Origin: Acidovorax sp. 106 | GTDB taxonomy: Bacteria > Pseudomonadota > Gammaproteobacteria > Burkholderiales > Burkholderiaceae_C | Direction: 5' to 3' | Assembly: GCF_003663825.1 (NCBI RefSeq) | Contig: NZ_RCCC01000001.1 | Span: forward strand, 1,124,501-1,188,500 | DNA: 64,000 nucleotides | Shown: one piece after another, positions 9,154 to 16,784 of the stretch | How positions within the stretch are numbered: position 1 is the first letter of the stretch | Layout: each line of letters opens with the position of its first letter | The notes under the pieces: generated by a model | Database searches by the model: none | Told to the model about the DNA's origin: nothing | The model's input: the letters and a program-made list of their open reading frames with translations, nothing else | Position numbers and translations under genes: made by a program

Positions 9154-9591
9154 ATGCAAGCTGATCCACATCTGCCCATCTTTGAGCGCACCCAGACCAT
9201 CGCAATCGTCGGCCTCTCGCCCAAACCCGAGCGCGACAGCCACCATGTGGCGCAGTACCTGCAGGCGCAAGGGTTTCGCATCGTGCCCATCAACCCTGCG
9301 GCCAACGAAGTGCTGGGCGAGCGCTGCTGGCCTTCATTGACCGAGGCCGCGAAGCACCACCGCATTGACCTGGTGGATGTGTTCCGGGACAGCGCCGCAG
9401 TGCCCCCGATTGCCGACGAAGCCATCGCCATTGGCGCCCAAGCGCTGTGGCTGCAAATTGGCGTGCGCCACGATGCCGCGCTGGCCAAAGCCCAGGCGGC
9501 CGGGCTGGCGGTGGTGCAAGACCACTGCACGTTGGTGGAGCACCAGCGGCTGCGGGCCGCCGGTCTGTTATCCCGAGCCAATCCGGTTTAA
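9154..9591 (+). CDS. CoA-binding protein (YccU type)
   Basis: 145 residues, a single Rossmann-like CoA_binding domain: TIAIVGLSPKPERDSHHVAQ near residues 14-33, then GFRIVPINP, DVFRDSAAVPPI and the conserved end segment ALWLQIGVRHDAALAKAQAAG followed by VVQDHCTLVEH. Relatives bind CoA and resemble the CoA-binding part of succinyl-CoA synthetase, but their role is not settled. The ATG at 9154 is chosen because the family begins a few residues before the TIAIVG strand. It is divergent from the binding-protein gene. Confidence 0.85.
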   Translation: MQADPHLPIFERTQTIAIVGLSPKPERDSHHVAQYLQAQGFRIVPINPAANEVLGERCWPSLTEAAKHHRIDLVDVFRDSAAVPPIADEAIAIGAQALWLQIGVRHDAALAKAQAAGLAVVQDHCTLVEHQRLRAAGLLSRANPV

Positions 9592-9608
9592 AACCAGCTG
9601 GCACCCTA

Positions 9609-9771
9609 GGGATCCTCTGCACGAATCGAGCGGAAAGTGGGCGCTGTGGATCGGAATGGGCTGCAAGACGCAAAACGCAGCAATAGCCGCAGCTATTGCG
9701 AGTATTTGCAACGCCACAGACCGCCCGAGGCCGCAGATACACGCGACGCGGTGATTTGTGCAGAGGGTCCC
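9609..9771. mobile_element. MITE-like element or insertion-sequence remnant
   Basis: 163 bp bounded by imperfect 19-bp inverted repeats: GGGATCCTCTGCACGAATC (9609-9627) and GATTTGTGCAGAGGGTCCC (9753-9771), with two mismatches. Inside is a perfect 8-bp hairpin (GCAATAGC-CGCA-GCTATTGC, 9680-9699). There is no transposase frame. It fills the gap between the convergent CoA-binding and IclR genes. The end sequence is reminiscent of IS5-group termini, but I cannot confirm this. No clear target duplication was found. Confidence 0.5.
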
Positions 9772-9795
9772 CAGAGAAGCGTTCTGGCAAGTTTC

Positions 9796-10593
9796 TTAAC
9801 TTGCACCCAGACGGCGAGACAAGGCTTGGGCAGCATCCCGCAGGCACAGTGCGGCCGCGCAGTGTGGCCCCGTCTGCAGGGTCGCACTGGGGCCAATGGC
9901 GGCCAGGCACAACACCAATTGCCCAAATCCGTTGAACACCGGGCTGGCCATGGCACTGATACCGGGTAACAGCTGGTCGGTCACATGGCTGATCTGGTGG
10001 GTACGCACAGCCTCCAGCTCGGCCGCGAATGCGGGGTCGTCCAGGGCTCCGGCGAATCCCTCGACAGACAAAGCCGCAGCGACACGTTCGCGCGGCCCCC
10101 AGGCGGCAAACACCTTGCCAGTGGCCGTATGCCGTACCGATGCCGTGGTGCCATGCCGCATAGCCACATACACCGGCGTAGGGCCTTCCTCGACACGAAT
10201 GATGGTGGGTCCGTTGTCTCCCCAAACCGAGGCAGACACGGTGTAGCCAATGCGCTGCGCCAGCGCGGGCAGCTCGGCGATCGCTAACCGCACGGGGTCT
10301 ACCTGCTGCAGGCTGATGAGGCCCAACTGCATGGCCAAGGGGCCCAGCCCGTAGTGGCCGCTCACGGCGTCCTGCTCGATGAGGCCGAGCTTGCCAAAAC
10401 TCACCAAGTAAGGGTGGGCCTTGGCAGCCGTCATGTCGGCCGCGCGGGCCAGGTCCTTGAGCGCCATGCGGCGGCCGGTGCGCGCCAGCACCTTCAGCAG
10501 TTGCCCGCCCACCTCCACGCTCTGGATCCCGCGCGGGCTGCGGGGCGTGTCTTCGTCGTCGGTGGGCGGCAGGTCGGGGGTCATCGTGGGCAT
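9796..10593 (-). CDS. IclR-family transcriptional regulator
   Basis: About 265 residues from the ATG at 10593. A GTG at 10626 preceded by GAAGGGC is an alternative start. The N-terminal winged helix (RGIQSVEVGGQLLKVLARTG, then MALKDLARAADMTAAKAHPY) is followed by an IclR effector domain (AIAELPALAQRIGYTVSASV, MRHGTTASVRHTATGKVFAA). IclR proteins bind small catabolic substrates and control a divergent operon. Here the divergent target is the metallo-hydrolase-fold gene at 10736 and the genes behind it. An inverted repeat at 10644-10660 is a candidate operator. The effector is probably the substrate of the FAD monooxygenase pathway (inference). Confidence 0.88.
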   Translation of the reverse strand: MPTMTPDLPPTDDEDTPRSPRGIQSVEVGGQLLKVLARTGRRMALKDLARAADMTAAKAHPYLVSFGKLGLIEQDAVSGHYGLGPLAMQLGLISLQQVDPVRLAIAELPALAQRIGYTVSASVWGDNGPTIIRVEEGPTPVYVAMRHGTTASVRHTATGKVFAAWGPRERVAAALSVEGFAGALDDPAFAAELEAVRTHQISHVTDQLLPGISAMASPVFNGFGQLVLCLAAIGPSATLQTGPHCAAALCLRDAAQALSRRLGAS

Positions 10594-10643
10594 GCGGCGA
10601 TTGTCCACGCACCGTGGCACAGCCACGCCCTTCGGGTTTTCAC

Positions 10644-10660
10644 CTAATCAAATGCATTAG
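10644..10660. promoter_or_regulatory. candidate IclR operator
   Basis: CTAAT-N7-ATTAG inverted repeat in the AT-rich divergent region. The octamer AATGCATT within it recurs at 10707-10714. A possible sigma-70 promoter for the plus-strand operon is TTGCCT (10676-10681), a 17-bp spacer and TTTAGA (10699-10704). Confidence 0.4.
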
Positions 10661-10735
10661 ACATAAACAAACTTCTTGCCTAACATCAAATAATTACGTT
10701 TAGATAAATGCATTCACCATTAACAAACCACCACC

Positions 10736-11695
10736 ATGAGCAACGTCAAAACCTTTGCCTCCGCCGCTGACCTCGAAGTGAAGAAGGTGAGCTTCGACAA
10801 GCTCTCCGACCACGCCTATGCCTACACGGCTGAGGGCGACCCCAACACCGGCATCATCATTGGCGACGACGCCGTGATGGTCATCGACACGCAGGCCACG
10901 CCCGTAATGGCGCAGGACGTGATTCGCCGCATCCGTGAGGTCACCGACAAACCCATCAAATACGTGCTGCTCTCGCACTACCACGCGGTGCGCGTGCTGG
11001 GCGCCAGCGCCTACGGGGCCGAGCACGTCATCGCCAGCGAGGACACGCGCGACCTCATCGTGGAGCGCGGCCAGTTCGACAAGGACAGCGAGATCGGCCG
11101 CTTCCCCCGCCTGTTCCAGAACGTGGAGAGCGTGCCCAACGGCCTGACCTGGCCGACCATGACCTTCAACAAGAAGATGACCTTGTGGCTGGGCAGCGTG
11201 GAAGTGCAGATCCTGCAACTGGGCCGTGGCCACACCAAGGGCGACACAGTGGCCTGGCTGCCGCAGGAAAAGATTCTGTTCAGCGGCGACCTGGTGGAGT
11301 TCGACGCCACGCCCTATGCGGGCGATGCGTATTTCAAGGACTGGCCGCAGACGCTGGACAACCTGGCGGCTTTGAAGCCCGAAAAGCTGGTGCCCGGCCG
11401 AGGTGCCGCACTGCAGACGCCCGAGCAGGTACAGGCCGGGCTGGCGGGCACACGCGCGTTTATCAGCGACCTGTACGAGAGCGTGAAGGCCAGCGCTGCG
11501 AAGGGTGAAGACCTGCGCAAGGTCTACGAAGCCACGTTCGCCAAGCTGCAGCCCAAGTACGGGCACTGGGTGATCTTCAACCACTGCATGCCGTTTGACG
11601 TGACCCGCGCGTATGACGAGGCCACGCAGTACCCGGACCCACGCATCTGGACTGCCGAGCGCGACATTGCCATGTGGAAAGCCCTGGAGGGTTGA
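10736..11695 (+). CDS. metallo-beta-lactamase-fold protein with altered metal motif
   Basis: 319 residues with an MBL layout: VMVIDTQATP strand (about 47-56), SHYHAVRVLGAS (about 80-91), LGRGHTKGDTVAW (about 162-174) and ILFSGDLVEFDATPY (about 181-195). The first metal motif, normally H-x-H-x-D-H, reads H-Y-H-A-V-R, so the Asp and third His are missing while the later His and Asp ligands remain. It may bind one metal or act as a non-classical hydrolase. It is the first gene of an operon-like set with the FAD monooxygenase, DUF2783 and Bug genes, divergent from IclR. The substrate is unknown; a ring-cleavage or ester product is plausible. Confidence 0.85.
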   Translation: MSNVKTFASAADLEVKKVSFDKLSDHAYAYTAEGDPNTGIIIGDDAVMVIDTQATPVMAQDVIRRIREVTDKPIKYVLLSHYHAVRVLGASAYGAEHVIASEDTRDLIVERGQFDKDSEIGRFPRLFQNVESVPNGLTWPTMTFNKKMTLWLGSVEVQILQLGRGHTKGDTVAWLPQEKILFSGDLVEFDATPYAGDAYFKDWPQTLDNLAALKPEKLVPGRGAALQTPEQVQAGLAGTRAFISDLYESVKASAAKGEDLRKVYEATFAKLQPKYGHWVIFNHCMPFDVTRAYDEATQYPDPRIWTAERDIAMWKALEG

Positions 11696-11706
11696 ATAGA
11701 GAACAA

Positions 11707-11835
11707 CCCCCTGAGGCGCTGCGCGCCTTCCCCCGTCTCTCGAACCGCTGTGCGGTTCGAGAGACGGGGGACGCAGCCCTCGCTGCGGGGCGGCCCTTGC
11801 TCGGCTGCCCTGGCTTGGGTCGCGCCAGTTCCAAA
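11707..11835. repeat. family 2 intergenic repeat with a perfect 19-bp hairpin
   Basis: The arms 11730-11748 and 11752-11770 are exact inverted copies (CCCCCGTCTCTCGAACCGC) around the loop TGT. Downstream, 30 bp (11776-11805) are identical to 38729-38758, including CCCTCGCTGCGGGGCGGC. The element sits between the metallo-hydrolase-fold and monooxygenase genes and may terminate or process the transcript. Confidence 0.7.
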
Positions 11836-11892
11836 GGTCTGTTCTCTGCACCAAGGATCGGTCCGACACACAAAAAAGAGGTCAAAAAAACA

Positions 11893-13545
11893 ATGAACCC
11901 CAGAGACATTCCCCCCGAGGCTTTTCACGCCAGCGGCGCCGAGGTGCAGGCCCTCGATTTCGGCTACGTGCGCTCGCCCGACCAGGACCACGCCACGCCC
12001 GCGCAGCACCCCGTCGTGGTCATCGGCGCGGGCCCTGTGGGCCTGTCACTCGCCATCGACCTGGCCCAGCGCGGGCAGCGGGTGGTGGTGCTGGACAACG
12101 ACCACAAGCTCTCCATCGGCTCGCGCGCCATTTGTTTTGCCAAGCGCACGCTCGAAATCTGGGACCGCCTGGGCGTGGGCCAGCGCATGGTGGACAAGGG
12201 CGTGTCGTGGAACCTGGGCAAGGTGTTTTTGAAAGACGAGCAGCTGTACGAATTCAACCTGCTGCCCGAAGAGGGCCACGAGCGCCCCGCCTTCATCAAC
12301 CTGCAGCAGTATTACGCCGAGGCCTACTTGGTGGAGCGCGCGCTGCAGTTGCCGGGCATCGACATCCGCTGGCACAACAAGGTCACTGCGGTGCAGAGCC
12401 GCGACGGCGGCGCGCTGCTGAGCATCGACACCCCCGACGGCGCTTACCAGATCGACGCGCAATGGCTGGTGGCTTGCGACGGCGCACGCTCGCCCACGCG
12501 GCAGATGCTGGGGCTGGAGAGCAAGGGCCGCATTTTTCAGGACCGCTTCTTGATTGCCGATGTGAAGCTGGCCGATGAGGCGAACTTCCCGACCGAGCGC
12601 TGGTTCTGGTTCGACCCGCCCTTCCACCCCAACCAAAGCGTGCTGCTGCACCGCCAGCCCGACAACGTATGGCGCATTGACTTCCAGCTGGGCTGGGACG
12701 CCGACCCCGAGGAAGAAAAGAAGCCCGAGAATATCATCCCGCGCGTGAAGGCGCTGCTGGGTGCGGATGCGCAGTTCGAGCTGGACTGGGCGAGCGTCTA
12801 CACCTTTGCCTGCCTGCGCATGGACCAGTTCGTGCACGGCCGCGTGGTGTTTGCGGGCGACAGCGCGCACGGTGTGTCGCCCTTTGGCGCACGCGGCGCC
12901 AACAGCGGCGTGCAGGACGCCGAGAACCTGGCCTGGAAGTTGGACTGGGTGCTCAAGGGCCGTGCCAGCCCCGCGCTGGTGGCAACGTATGGCCCAGAGC
13001 GCGAATACGCGGCCGACGAGAACCTGTGCAACTCCACGCGTGCCACCGACTTCATCACGCCCAAGAGCGAGGTGAGCCGCCTGTTCCGCGATGCCGCACT
13101 GCACCTGGCACGCGAGCATGCGTTTGCGCGGCGCATCGTCAATAGCGGGCGCCTGTCGGTGCCGGCCACGCTGTATGCATCGCCTTTGAGCACACCCGAC
13201 ACCGATGCGTTTGTCGGCACACAAGTGCCCGGGGCCGTGCTGCTGGACGCACCCTTGACGAAGCAGGGCCAGCCCACCTGGCTGCTGCGCGAGCTGGGGC
13301 CGGACTTCACGCTGTTGGTGTTTGGCCCGGCCCCTGCATGGACGCGTGACCTGCCCGGTGTGAAGGTGCTGCAGATCGGCATAGACGTGACCGACCACCA
13401 GGCGCGGGCCGCACAGCGGCTGGACGCGCTGCCGGGCACAGCCTATCTGGTGCGACCCGACCAGCATGTGTGCGCACGCTGGCGCACGCCCACCGAAGCG
13501 GCTGTGCGCAGCGCACTGGCCCATGCCACGGCCGCAGCCCTCTAA
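11893..13545 (+). CDS. FAD-dependent aromatic-type monooxygenase
   Basis: 550 residues, PF01494-type flavoprotein hydroxylase. The FAD-binding fold opens with VVVIGAGPVGLSLAID (GxGxxG at 45-50). The mid motif is CDGARSPTR (about 195-203). The second FAD motif is VVFAGDSAHGVSPFGARG (about 318-335). A thioredoxin-like C-terminal domain follows, as in MhpA- and PheA-like enzymes. These use NAD(P)H and O2 to hydroxylate phenolic rings in the cytoplasm. The ATG at 11893 lies just before the conserved region; an upstream in-frame start would read through the repeat element. With the IclR regulator, a metallo-hydrolase-fold protein and a Bug protein it looks like a catabolic cluster, but the actual substrate cannot be read from sequence. 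Confidence 0.88.
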   Translation: MNPRDIPPEAFHASGAEVQALDFGYVRSPDQDHATPAQHPVVVIGAGPVGLSLAIDLAQRGQRVVVLDNDHKLSIGSRAICFAKRTLEIWDRLGVGQRMVDKGVSWNLGKVFLKDEQLYEFNLLPEEGHERPAFINLQQYYAEAYLVERALQLPGIDIRWHNKVTAVQSRDGGALLSIDTPDGAYQIDAQWLVACDGARSPTRQMLGLESKGRIFQDRFLIADVKLADEANFPTERWFWFDPPFHPNQSVLLHRQPDNVWRIDFQLGWDADPEEEKKPENIIPRVKALLGADAQFELDWASVYTFACLRMDQFVHGRVVFAGDSAHGVSPFGARGANSGVQDAENLAWKLDWVLKGRASPALVATYGPEREYAADENLCNSTRATDFITPKSEVSRLFRDAALHLAREHAFARRIVNSGRLSVPATLYASPLSTPDTDAFVGTQVPGAVLLDAPLTKQGQPTWLLRELGPDFTLLVFGPAPAWTRDLPGVKVLQIGIDVTDHQARAAQRLDALPGTAYLVRPDQHVCARWRTPTEAAVRSALAHATAAAL

Positions 13546-13553
13546 CAAGGAAC

Positions 13554-13817
13554 ATGCCCATGCTAAACACCCAACCGAACCTGCAGGCCTGCGACGACTT
13601 TTATGAAGCGCTGATTGCGACGCACCAGGGCCTGTCCACGCCCGAGAGCCACGCCATGAACGCACGCCTGGTGCTGCTGCTGGCCAACCACATTGGCGAC
13701 CAGGCCACGCTACAGCACGCGCTGCAACTGGCGCGCGGCAGTGCCGTGCCCACGGCCGACCGGCGCACCACCCCGGCCATCACGCCCGTGGTGCCCACCC
13801 ACGCGGTGGCGGCCTAG
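13554..13817 (+). CDS. DUF2783 domain-containing protein
   Basis: 87 residues, starting eight bases after the monooxygenase stop with an AAGGA ribosome-binding site. The core LQACDDFYEALIATHQGLS and ESHAMNARLVLLLANHIGD matches the small DUF2783 family, which tends to follow FAD monooxygenase genes. A role as a small helper or oligomerisation subunit is inference. The C-terminal 25 residues are low-complexity Pro/Thr/Val. It is probably translated from the same mRNA as the monooxygenase. Confidence 0.75.
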   Translation: MPMLNTQPNLQACDDFYEALIATHQGLSTPESHAMNARLVLLLANHIGDQATLQHALQLARGSAVPTADRRTTPAITPVVPTHAVAA

Positions 13818-13843
13818 CCCGCACCTTTTCACCTAGCACTTCA

Positions 13844-13875
13844 GCACCGCGCAGACGGTGCGGGGTCCGCCCCGC
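13844..13875. terminator. overlapping hairpins between DUF2783 and Bug genes
   Basis: Two mutually exclusive small stems: GCACCG/CGGTGC (13844-13861) and GCGGGG/CCCCGC (13860-13875). No U-tract follows, so this could be a processing site rather than a true terminator. Confidence 0.3.
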
Positions 13876-13906
13876 CTTGAACTTTGACAACTACGGAGAC
13901 AACCCC

Positions 13907-14875
13907 ATGCAGCGCAAACATTTCCTCGCCACCCTCGCCGGACTGGCCCTGGCCACCACGCTCCACCTGGCCCACGCCCAGGACCCCAAGCCACTGGAAT
14001 GGGTGGTGGGCTACGCCGCCGGCGGCGGATCAGACATCGTGGCGCGCACGATTGCCGAGTCGATGTCGGCCACGCTGGGCCGCCCCATCATCATCAACAA
14101 CAAACCCGGTGCTGGCACCAACATCGCTGCGGAGTACAGCGCGCGCAACAAGGACTACGGCAACCTGATGTTCTCGGCCGACTTCGCCACGCTGGCCGCC
14201 AACCCGTTTTTGTTCAGCAAGCTCGCCTACAACGCTGAAAAGGACTTTCAGCCCGTGGGCCTGCTGGTGCGCTTCCCCATGTTCCTGGTGGTGTCCAACA
14301 GCGTGCCCGCTAAGAACCTCAAGGAGTTCATGGCCTGGGCCAAGGGCCTGCCCGATGGGGTGAACTGGGCATCGGCCGGGCCAGGTAGCCCGCATCACTT
14401 GGTGGGCGAGCTGTTCCGCGAACAAAGCGGGCTCAAGCTCACCCACGTGCCTTATCGCGGCGCGGCCCCGGCCATCCAGGACGTGATCGGTGGCCAGGTG
14501 TCGGCCATGTGGATCGACAGTGCCACGGTGTACCCATTCCTCGCGGGCAACAAGGTGCGTGCCATTGGCGTGGCCAGCCCGCAGCGCGTGCCCACCATGC
14601 CCGATGTGCCCACGATTTCCGAGCAGGGCCTGCAGGGGTTTGAGGGTTTTGCGTGGCAAGGGTTGGTAGTGCCTTCAGCTGCATCCGCAGACACTGTGAC
14701 CCAGTTCAGCAAAGCCTTGCAGACAGCCCTGGCTGATACCCGCACCAAAGCCCGGCTGCAGGCTCTGGGGGTAGAACCGATGCCGGGTACTGCCGCTCAG
14801 ATGGCGAGTTTTGTGCGCAGCGAGCGCGAAAAATGGGGCCGAGTGATCGCCGCAGTGGGTGTGAAGCTCGACTGA
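13907..14875 (+). CDS. Bug-family tripartite tricarboxylate transporter substrate-binding protein
   Basis: 322 residues. A signal peptide (FLATLAGLALATTLHLAHAQ) is followed by WVVGYAAGGGSDIVARTIAE and IIINNKPGAGTNIAAEYSAR, the two ligand-loop motifs of Bug proteins, and LTHVPYRGAAPAIQDVIGGQ. Bug proteins capture carboxylates or amides in the periplasm. The start at 13907 follows GGAGA; an earlier TTG in frame is less likely. As the last gene of the monooxygenase set it probably captures that pathway's substrate. No TctA/TctB membrane genes are nearby. Confidence 0.9.
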   Translation: MQRKHFLATLAGLALATTLHLAHAQDPKPLEWVVGYAAGGGSDIVARTIAESMSATLGRPIIINNKPGAGTNIAAEYSARNKDYGNLMFSADFATLAANPFLFSKLAYNAEKDFQPVGLLVRFPMFLVVSNSVPAKNLKEFMAWAKGLPDGVNWASAGPGSPHHLVGELFREQSGLKLTHVPYRGAAPAIQDVIGGQVSAMWIDSATVYPFLAGNKVRAIGVASPQRVPTMPDVPTISEQGLQGFEGFAWQGLVVPSAASADTVTQFSKALQTALADTRTKARLQALGVEPMPGTAAQMASFVRSEREKWGRVIAAVGVKLD

Positions 14876-14892
14876 GCCTGGCGTTGCCTTGC

Positions 14893-15444
14893 TCAGCAGC
14901 ACCGGCCCCAGCGGCGCTTGCGCTGCAATGCGGGCACCAACCACAACAGCTGAACGGTGGTGTAGCCCAGCAAGGCCATCACCACTGCCAAGGTGGGCAG
15001 CCCCACCAGCAGCGGCGTGCCCAAGGCCTGCATCCAGGTGGCCAGCGCTTGCACCGAGAAGTCACCGCCGGGGGATACGCTGCTCCAGGCAGGCAAGGCC
15101 TGCTCACCCGGCATGACCAAAGCACCCAGGTAAAACGCCGCCGCGTACAACGGCACCGTGGTGAGGGGGTTGGTATAGAACGTGGCCACGCCACCGGCCA
15201 CGATGTTGCCGCGCAGCCAAGCACAGGCCAGCAAGGTACCGGGGATTTGCAGCGGGCCGGGGATGAGCCCACAGAACATGCCCGCCGCCACGCCCCGCGC
15301 CAGGGGCTGGCGCTGGAAGCGGAACATCGCCCGCTGCTCCAGCCAGGGCTGAAAGCGGGCCAGCCAGCTCCCCTCTAGCCGAGCACGCACCTGTGGCTCC
15401 AGCCCACGCAGCCAGCGGCGCAGGGTGCACAGCGTTTGCATCAT
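14893..15444 (-). CDS. DUF2062 membrane protein
   Basis: 183 residues with the DUF2062 signature: SWLARFQPWLEQRAMFRFQR, RGVAAGMFCGLIPGPLQIPG and LRGNIVAGGVATFYTNPLTT, then hydrophobic spans near 90-105 and 140-165. The family is found next to glycosyltransferases or other envelope genes, but its function is not known. The gene begins 7 bases after the end of a 53-codon frame and is third in the terC operon. There are two adjacent ATG codons; the first (15444) is listed. Confidence 0.85.
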   Translation of the reverse strand: MMQTLCTLRRWLRGLEPQVRARLEGSWLARFQPWLEQRAMFRFQRQPLARGVAAGMFCGLIPGPLQIPGTLLACAWLRGNIVAGGVATFYTNPLTTVPLYAAAFYLGALVMPGEQALPAWSSVSPGGDFSVQALATWMQALGTPLLVGLPTLAVVMALLGYTTVQLLWLVPALQRKRRWGRCC

Positions 15445-15451
15445 GTGCCCC

Positions 15452-15613
15452 TCAACCCATCAGCACCGCAGCTGCCGTGCCTGCACCCCAAAGGGCGGTG
15501 AAGACTGCCAGCAGCCCCACATCCCGCGACTCGTTCCCCACACTGCGGGCCGCCACCGTGGCCACCACCAAGGCGGCCAGCAGGCACACCATCACTGATT
15601 CAAGTATGTCCAT
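15452..15613 (-). CDS. small hydrophobic protein (53 residues)
   Basis: The frame begins MDILESVMVCLLAALVVATV and ends AAAVLMG, preceded by GGAG six bases before the ATG. Two hydrophobic stretches (about 6-22 and 33-52) would give two short membrane spans. It lies snugly between terC (stop at 15626) and the DUF2062 gene (start 15444), so the three genes read as one operon. No family is recognised. Tight spacing and a good ribosome-binding site are the evidence that it is real. Confidence 0.5.
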   Translation of the reverse strand: MDILESVMVCLLAALVVATVAARSVGNESRDVGLLAVFTALWGAGTAAAVLMG

Positions 15614-15625
15614 GGTGTGCTCCGT

Positions 15626-16609
15626 TCAATCCTTGGGGGGCAAAGCAGCGGGCTTGCCGTGGGCGCTTTCGCCAGAGCTGCGCAGCGACAGGATGATGGA
15701 GCCTGCAATCAACGAAGCAGTCACCAGCAGCGCGTAGCCAATCGGGATCTTGACCAGGTCAATGAGCAGCATCTTGCTACCGATAAACACCAGCACCAGC
15801 GCCAAACCATAAGCCAGCAGGTGAAAGCGGTTCGCCAGGTCGGCCAGCAAGAAGTACAAGGCGCGCAGGCCCAGGATGGCGAAGATGTTGGCCGTGAGCA
15901 CGATGAACGGGTCGCTGGTGATCGCGAAGATGGCTGGAATGCTGTCCACCGCGAAGATGATGTCGGTGGTGCCGATGAGCACCAGCACCACGAACAGCGG
16001 GGTGTAGTGCTTGACGCCATTGATCATGGTGGACAGCTTTTCGCCGTCGAACTGGTCCGTGATGCGAATGCGCTTTTTCAGGAACTTCAGCACCGGGTTG
16101 GTCGCGATGTCAGGCTCTTGCCCGGCAGCAAACCACATCTTGGCGCCCGTGATGACCAAAAACGCACCAAACACATACAGCAGCCAGTGGAAGGTCGCCA
16201 GCAGCCATGCGCCCGCCAGGATCAGCAGCGTGCGCAGCACGATGGCGCCAATGATGCCGATGATGAGCGCGCGCTTTTGGTACTGGGGTGGCACCGCAAA
16301 GTAGCTGAACAGCATCAAAAAGACAAAGATGTTGTCGATCGACAGGCTCTTTTCCACCAGATAGCCGGTGATGAACTGCATCGACACCGTGTTGGCGATC
16401 TCGCGGCCCTGACTGCTGTCCAGGTACCACCACAAAATGGCGACGAACACGAATGCCAGCGAGAACCACAGCAGGCTCCAGCGCGCGGCCTCGCCCATGG
16501 TCACCTTGTGCGCACCCTGGCGCTCCATCACCAGCAGGTCGACGCCGATGGCCACCACCACAAAGACGGCAAAGCCCGCCCACATCCACCAAGTTCCTAT
16601 TGTTTCCAT
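15626..16609 (-). CDS. TerC-family integral membrane protein
   Basis: 327 residues from METIGTWWMWAGFA. The ATG at 16609 has GGAGAGGA just upstream; a longer frame to 16669 lacks support. It has the usual TerC/Alx layout of about nine spans, with SLSIDNIFVFLMLFSYFAV and GTTDIIFAVDSIPAIFAITS, the two acidic metal-coordinating motifs. Relatives (TerC, Alx, MeeF/MeeY) take part in tellurite tolerance and Mn2+ export, including loading of exported metalloenzymes. I saw no manganese riboswitch consensus in its short leader. A nhaR-like regulator is divergent. Confidence 0.92.
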   Translation of the reverse strand: METIGTWWMWAGFAVFVVVAIGVDLLVMERQGAHKVTMGEAARWSLLWFSLAFVFVAILWWYLDSSQGREIANTVSMQFITGYLVEKSLSIDNIFVFLMLFSYFAVPPQYQKRALIIGIIGAIVLRTLLILAGAWLLATFHWLLYVFGAFLVITGAKMWFAAGQEPDIATNPVLKFLKKRIRITDQFDGEKLSTMINGVKHYTPLFVVLVLIGTTDIIFAVDSIPAIFAITSDPFIVLTANIFAILGLRALYFLLADLANRFHLLAYGLALVLVFIGSKMLLIDLVKIPIGYALLVTASLIAGSIILSLRSSGESAHGKPAALPPKD

Positions 16610-16714
16610 GCGTCCTCTCCAAAAAGTTTTTTGTAGGCCCGCGCAGCAGGCCAGCCCATAGCTCCGCACTGTAGGGGCACAACAGTCCCTTAAAAACCTG
16701 TCATATTGGTAGCA

Positions 16715-16737
16715 TTGGTTCGGTTTTTACGAACCAA
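16715..16737. promoter_or_regulatory. candidate operator between terC and nhaR-like gene
   Basis: Perfect inverted repeat TTGGTTCG-N7-CGAACCAA in the 175-bp divergent region, 48 bp before the regulator start. The geometry suits a LysR-type regulator controlling itself and terC. Confidence 0.45.
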
Positions 16738-16784
16738 ATCTCTCCATTCAGCGTCCCCAACCGCACCATACCCCAGAGGCCACT

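Noticed and set aside
9592..9795. A complete insertion sequence with transposase
   Set aside because: The element is only 163 bp and has no open frame, so at most a non-autonomous remnant.
12046..13665. Antisense frame of 539 codons over the FAD monooxygenase
   Set aside because: A shadow of codon bias; no start signal or family features.
16610..16784. Possible manganese (yybP-ykoY) riboswitch before terC
   Set aside because: TerC-family genes sometimes have one, but I could not find the conserved loop sequences; only the inverted repeat at 16715-16737 stands out.
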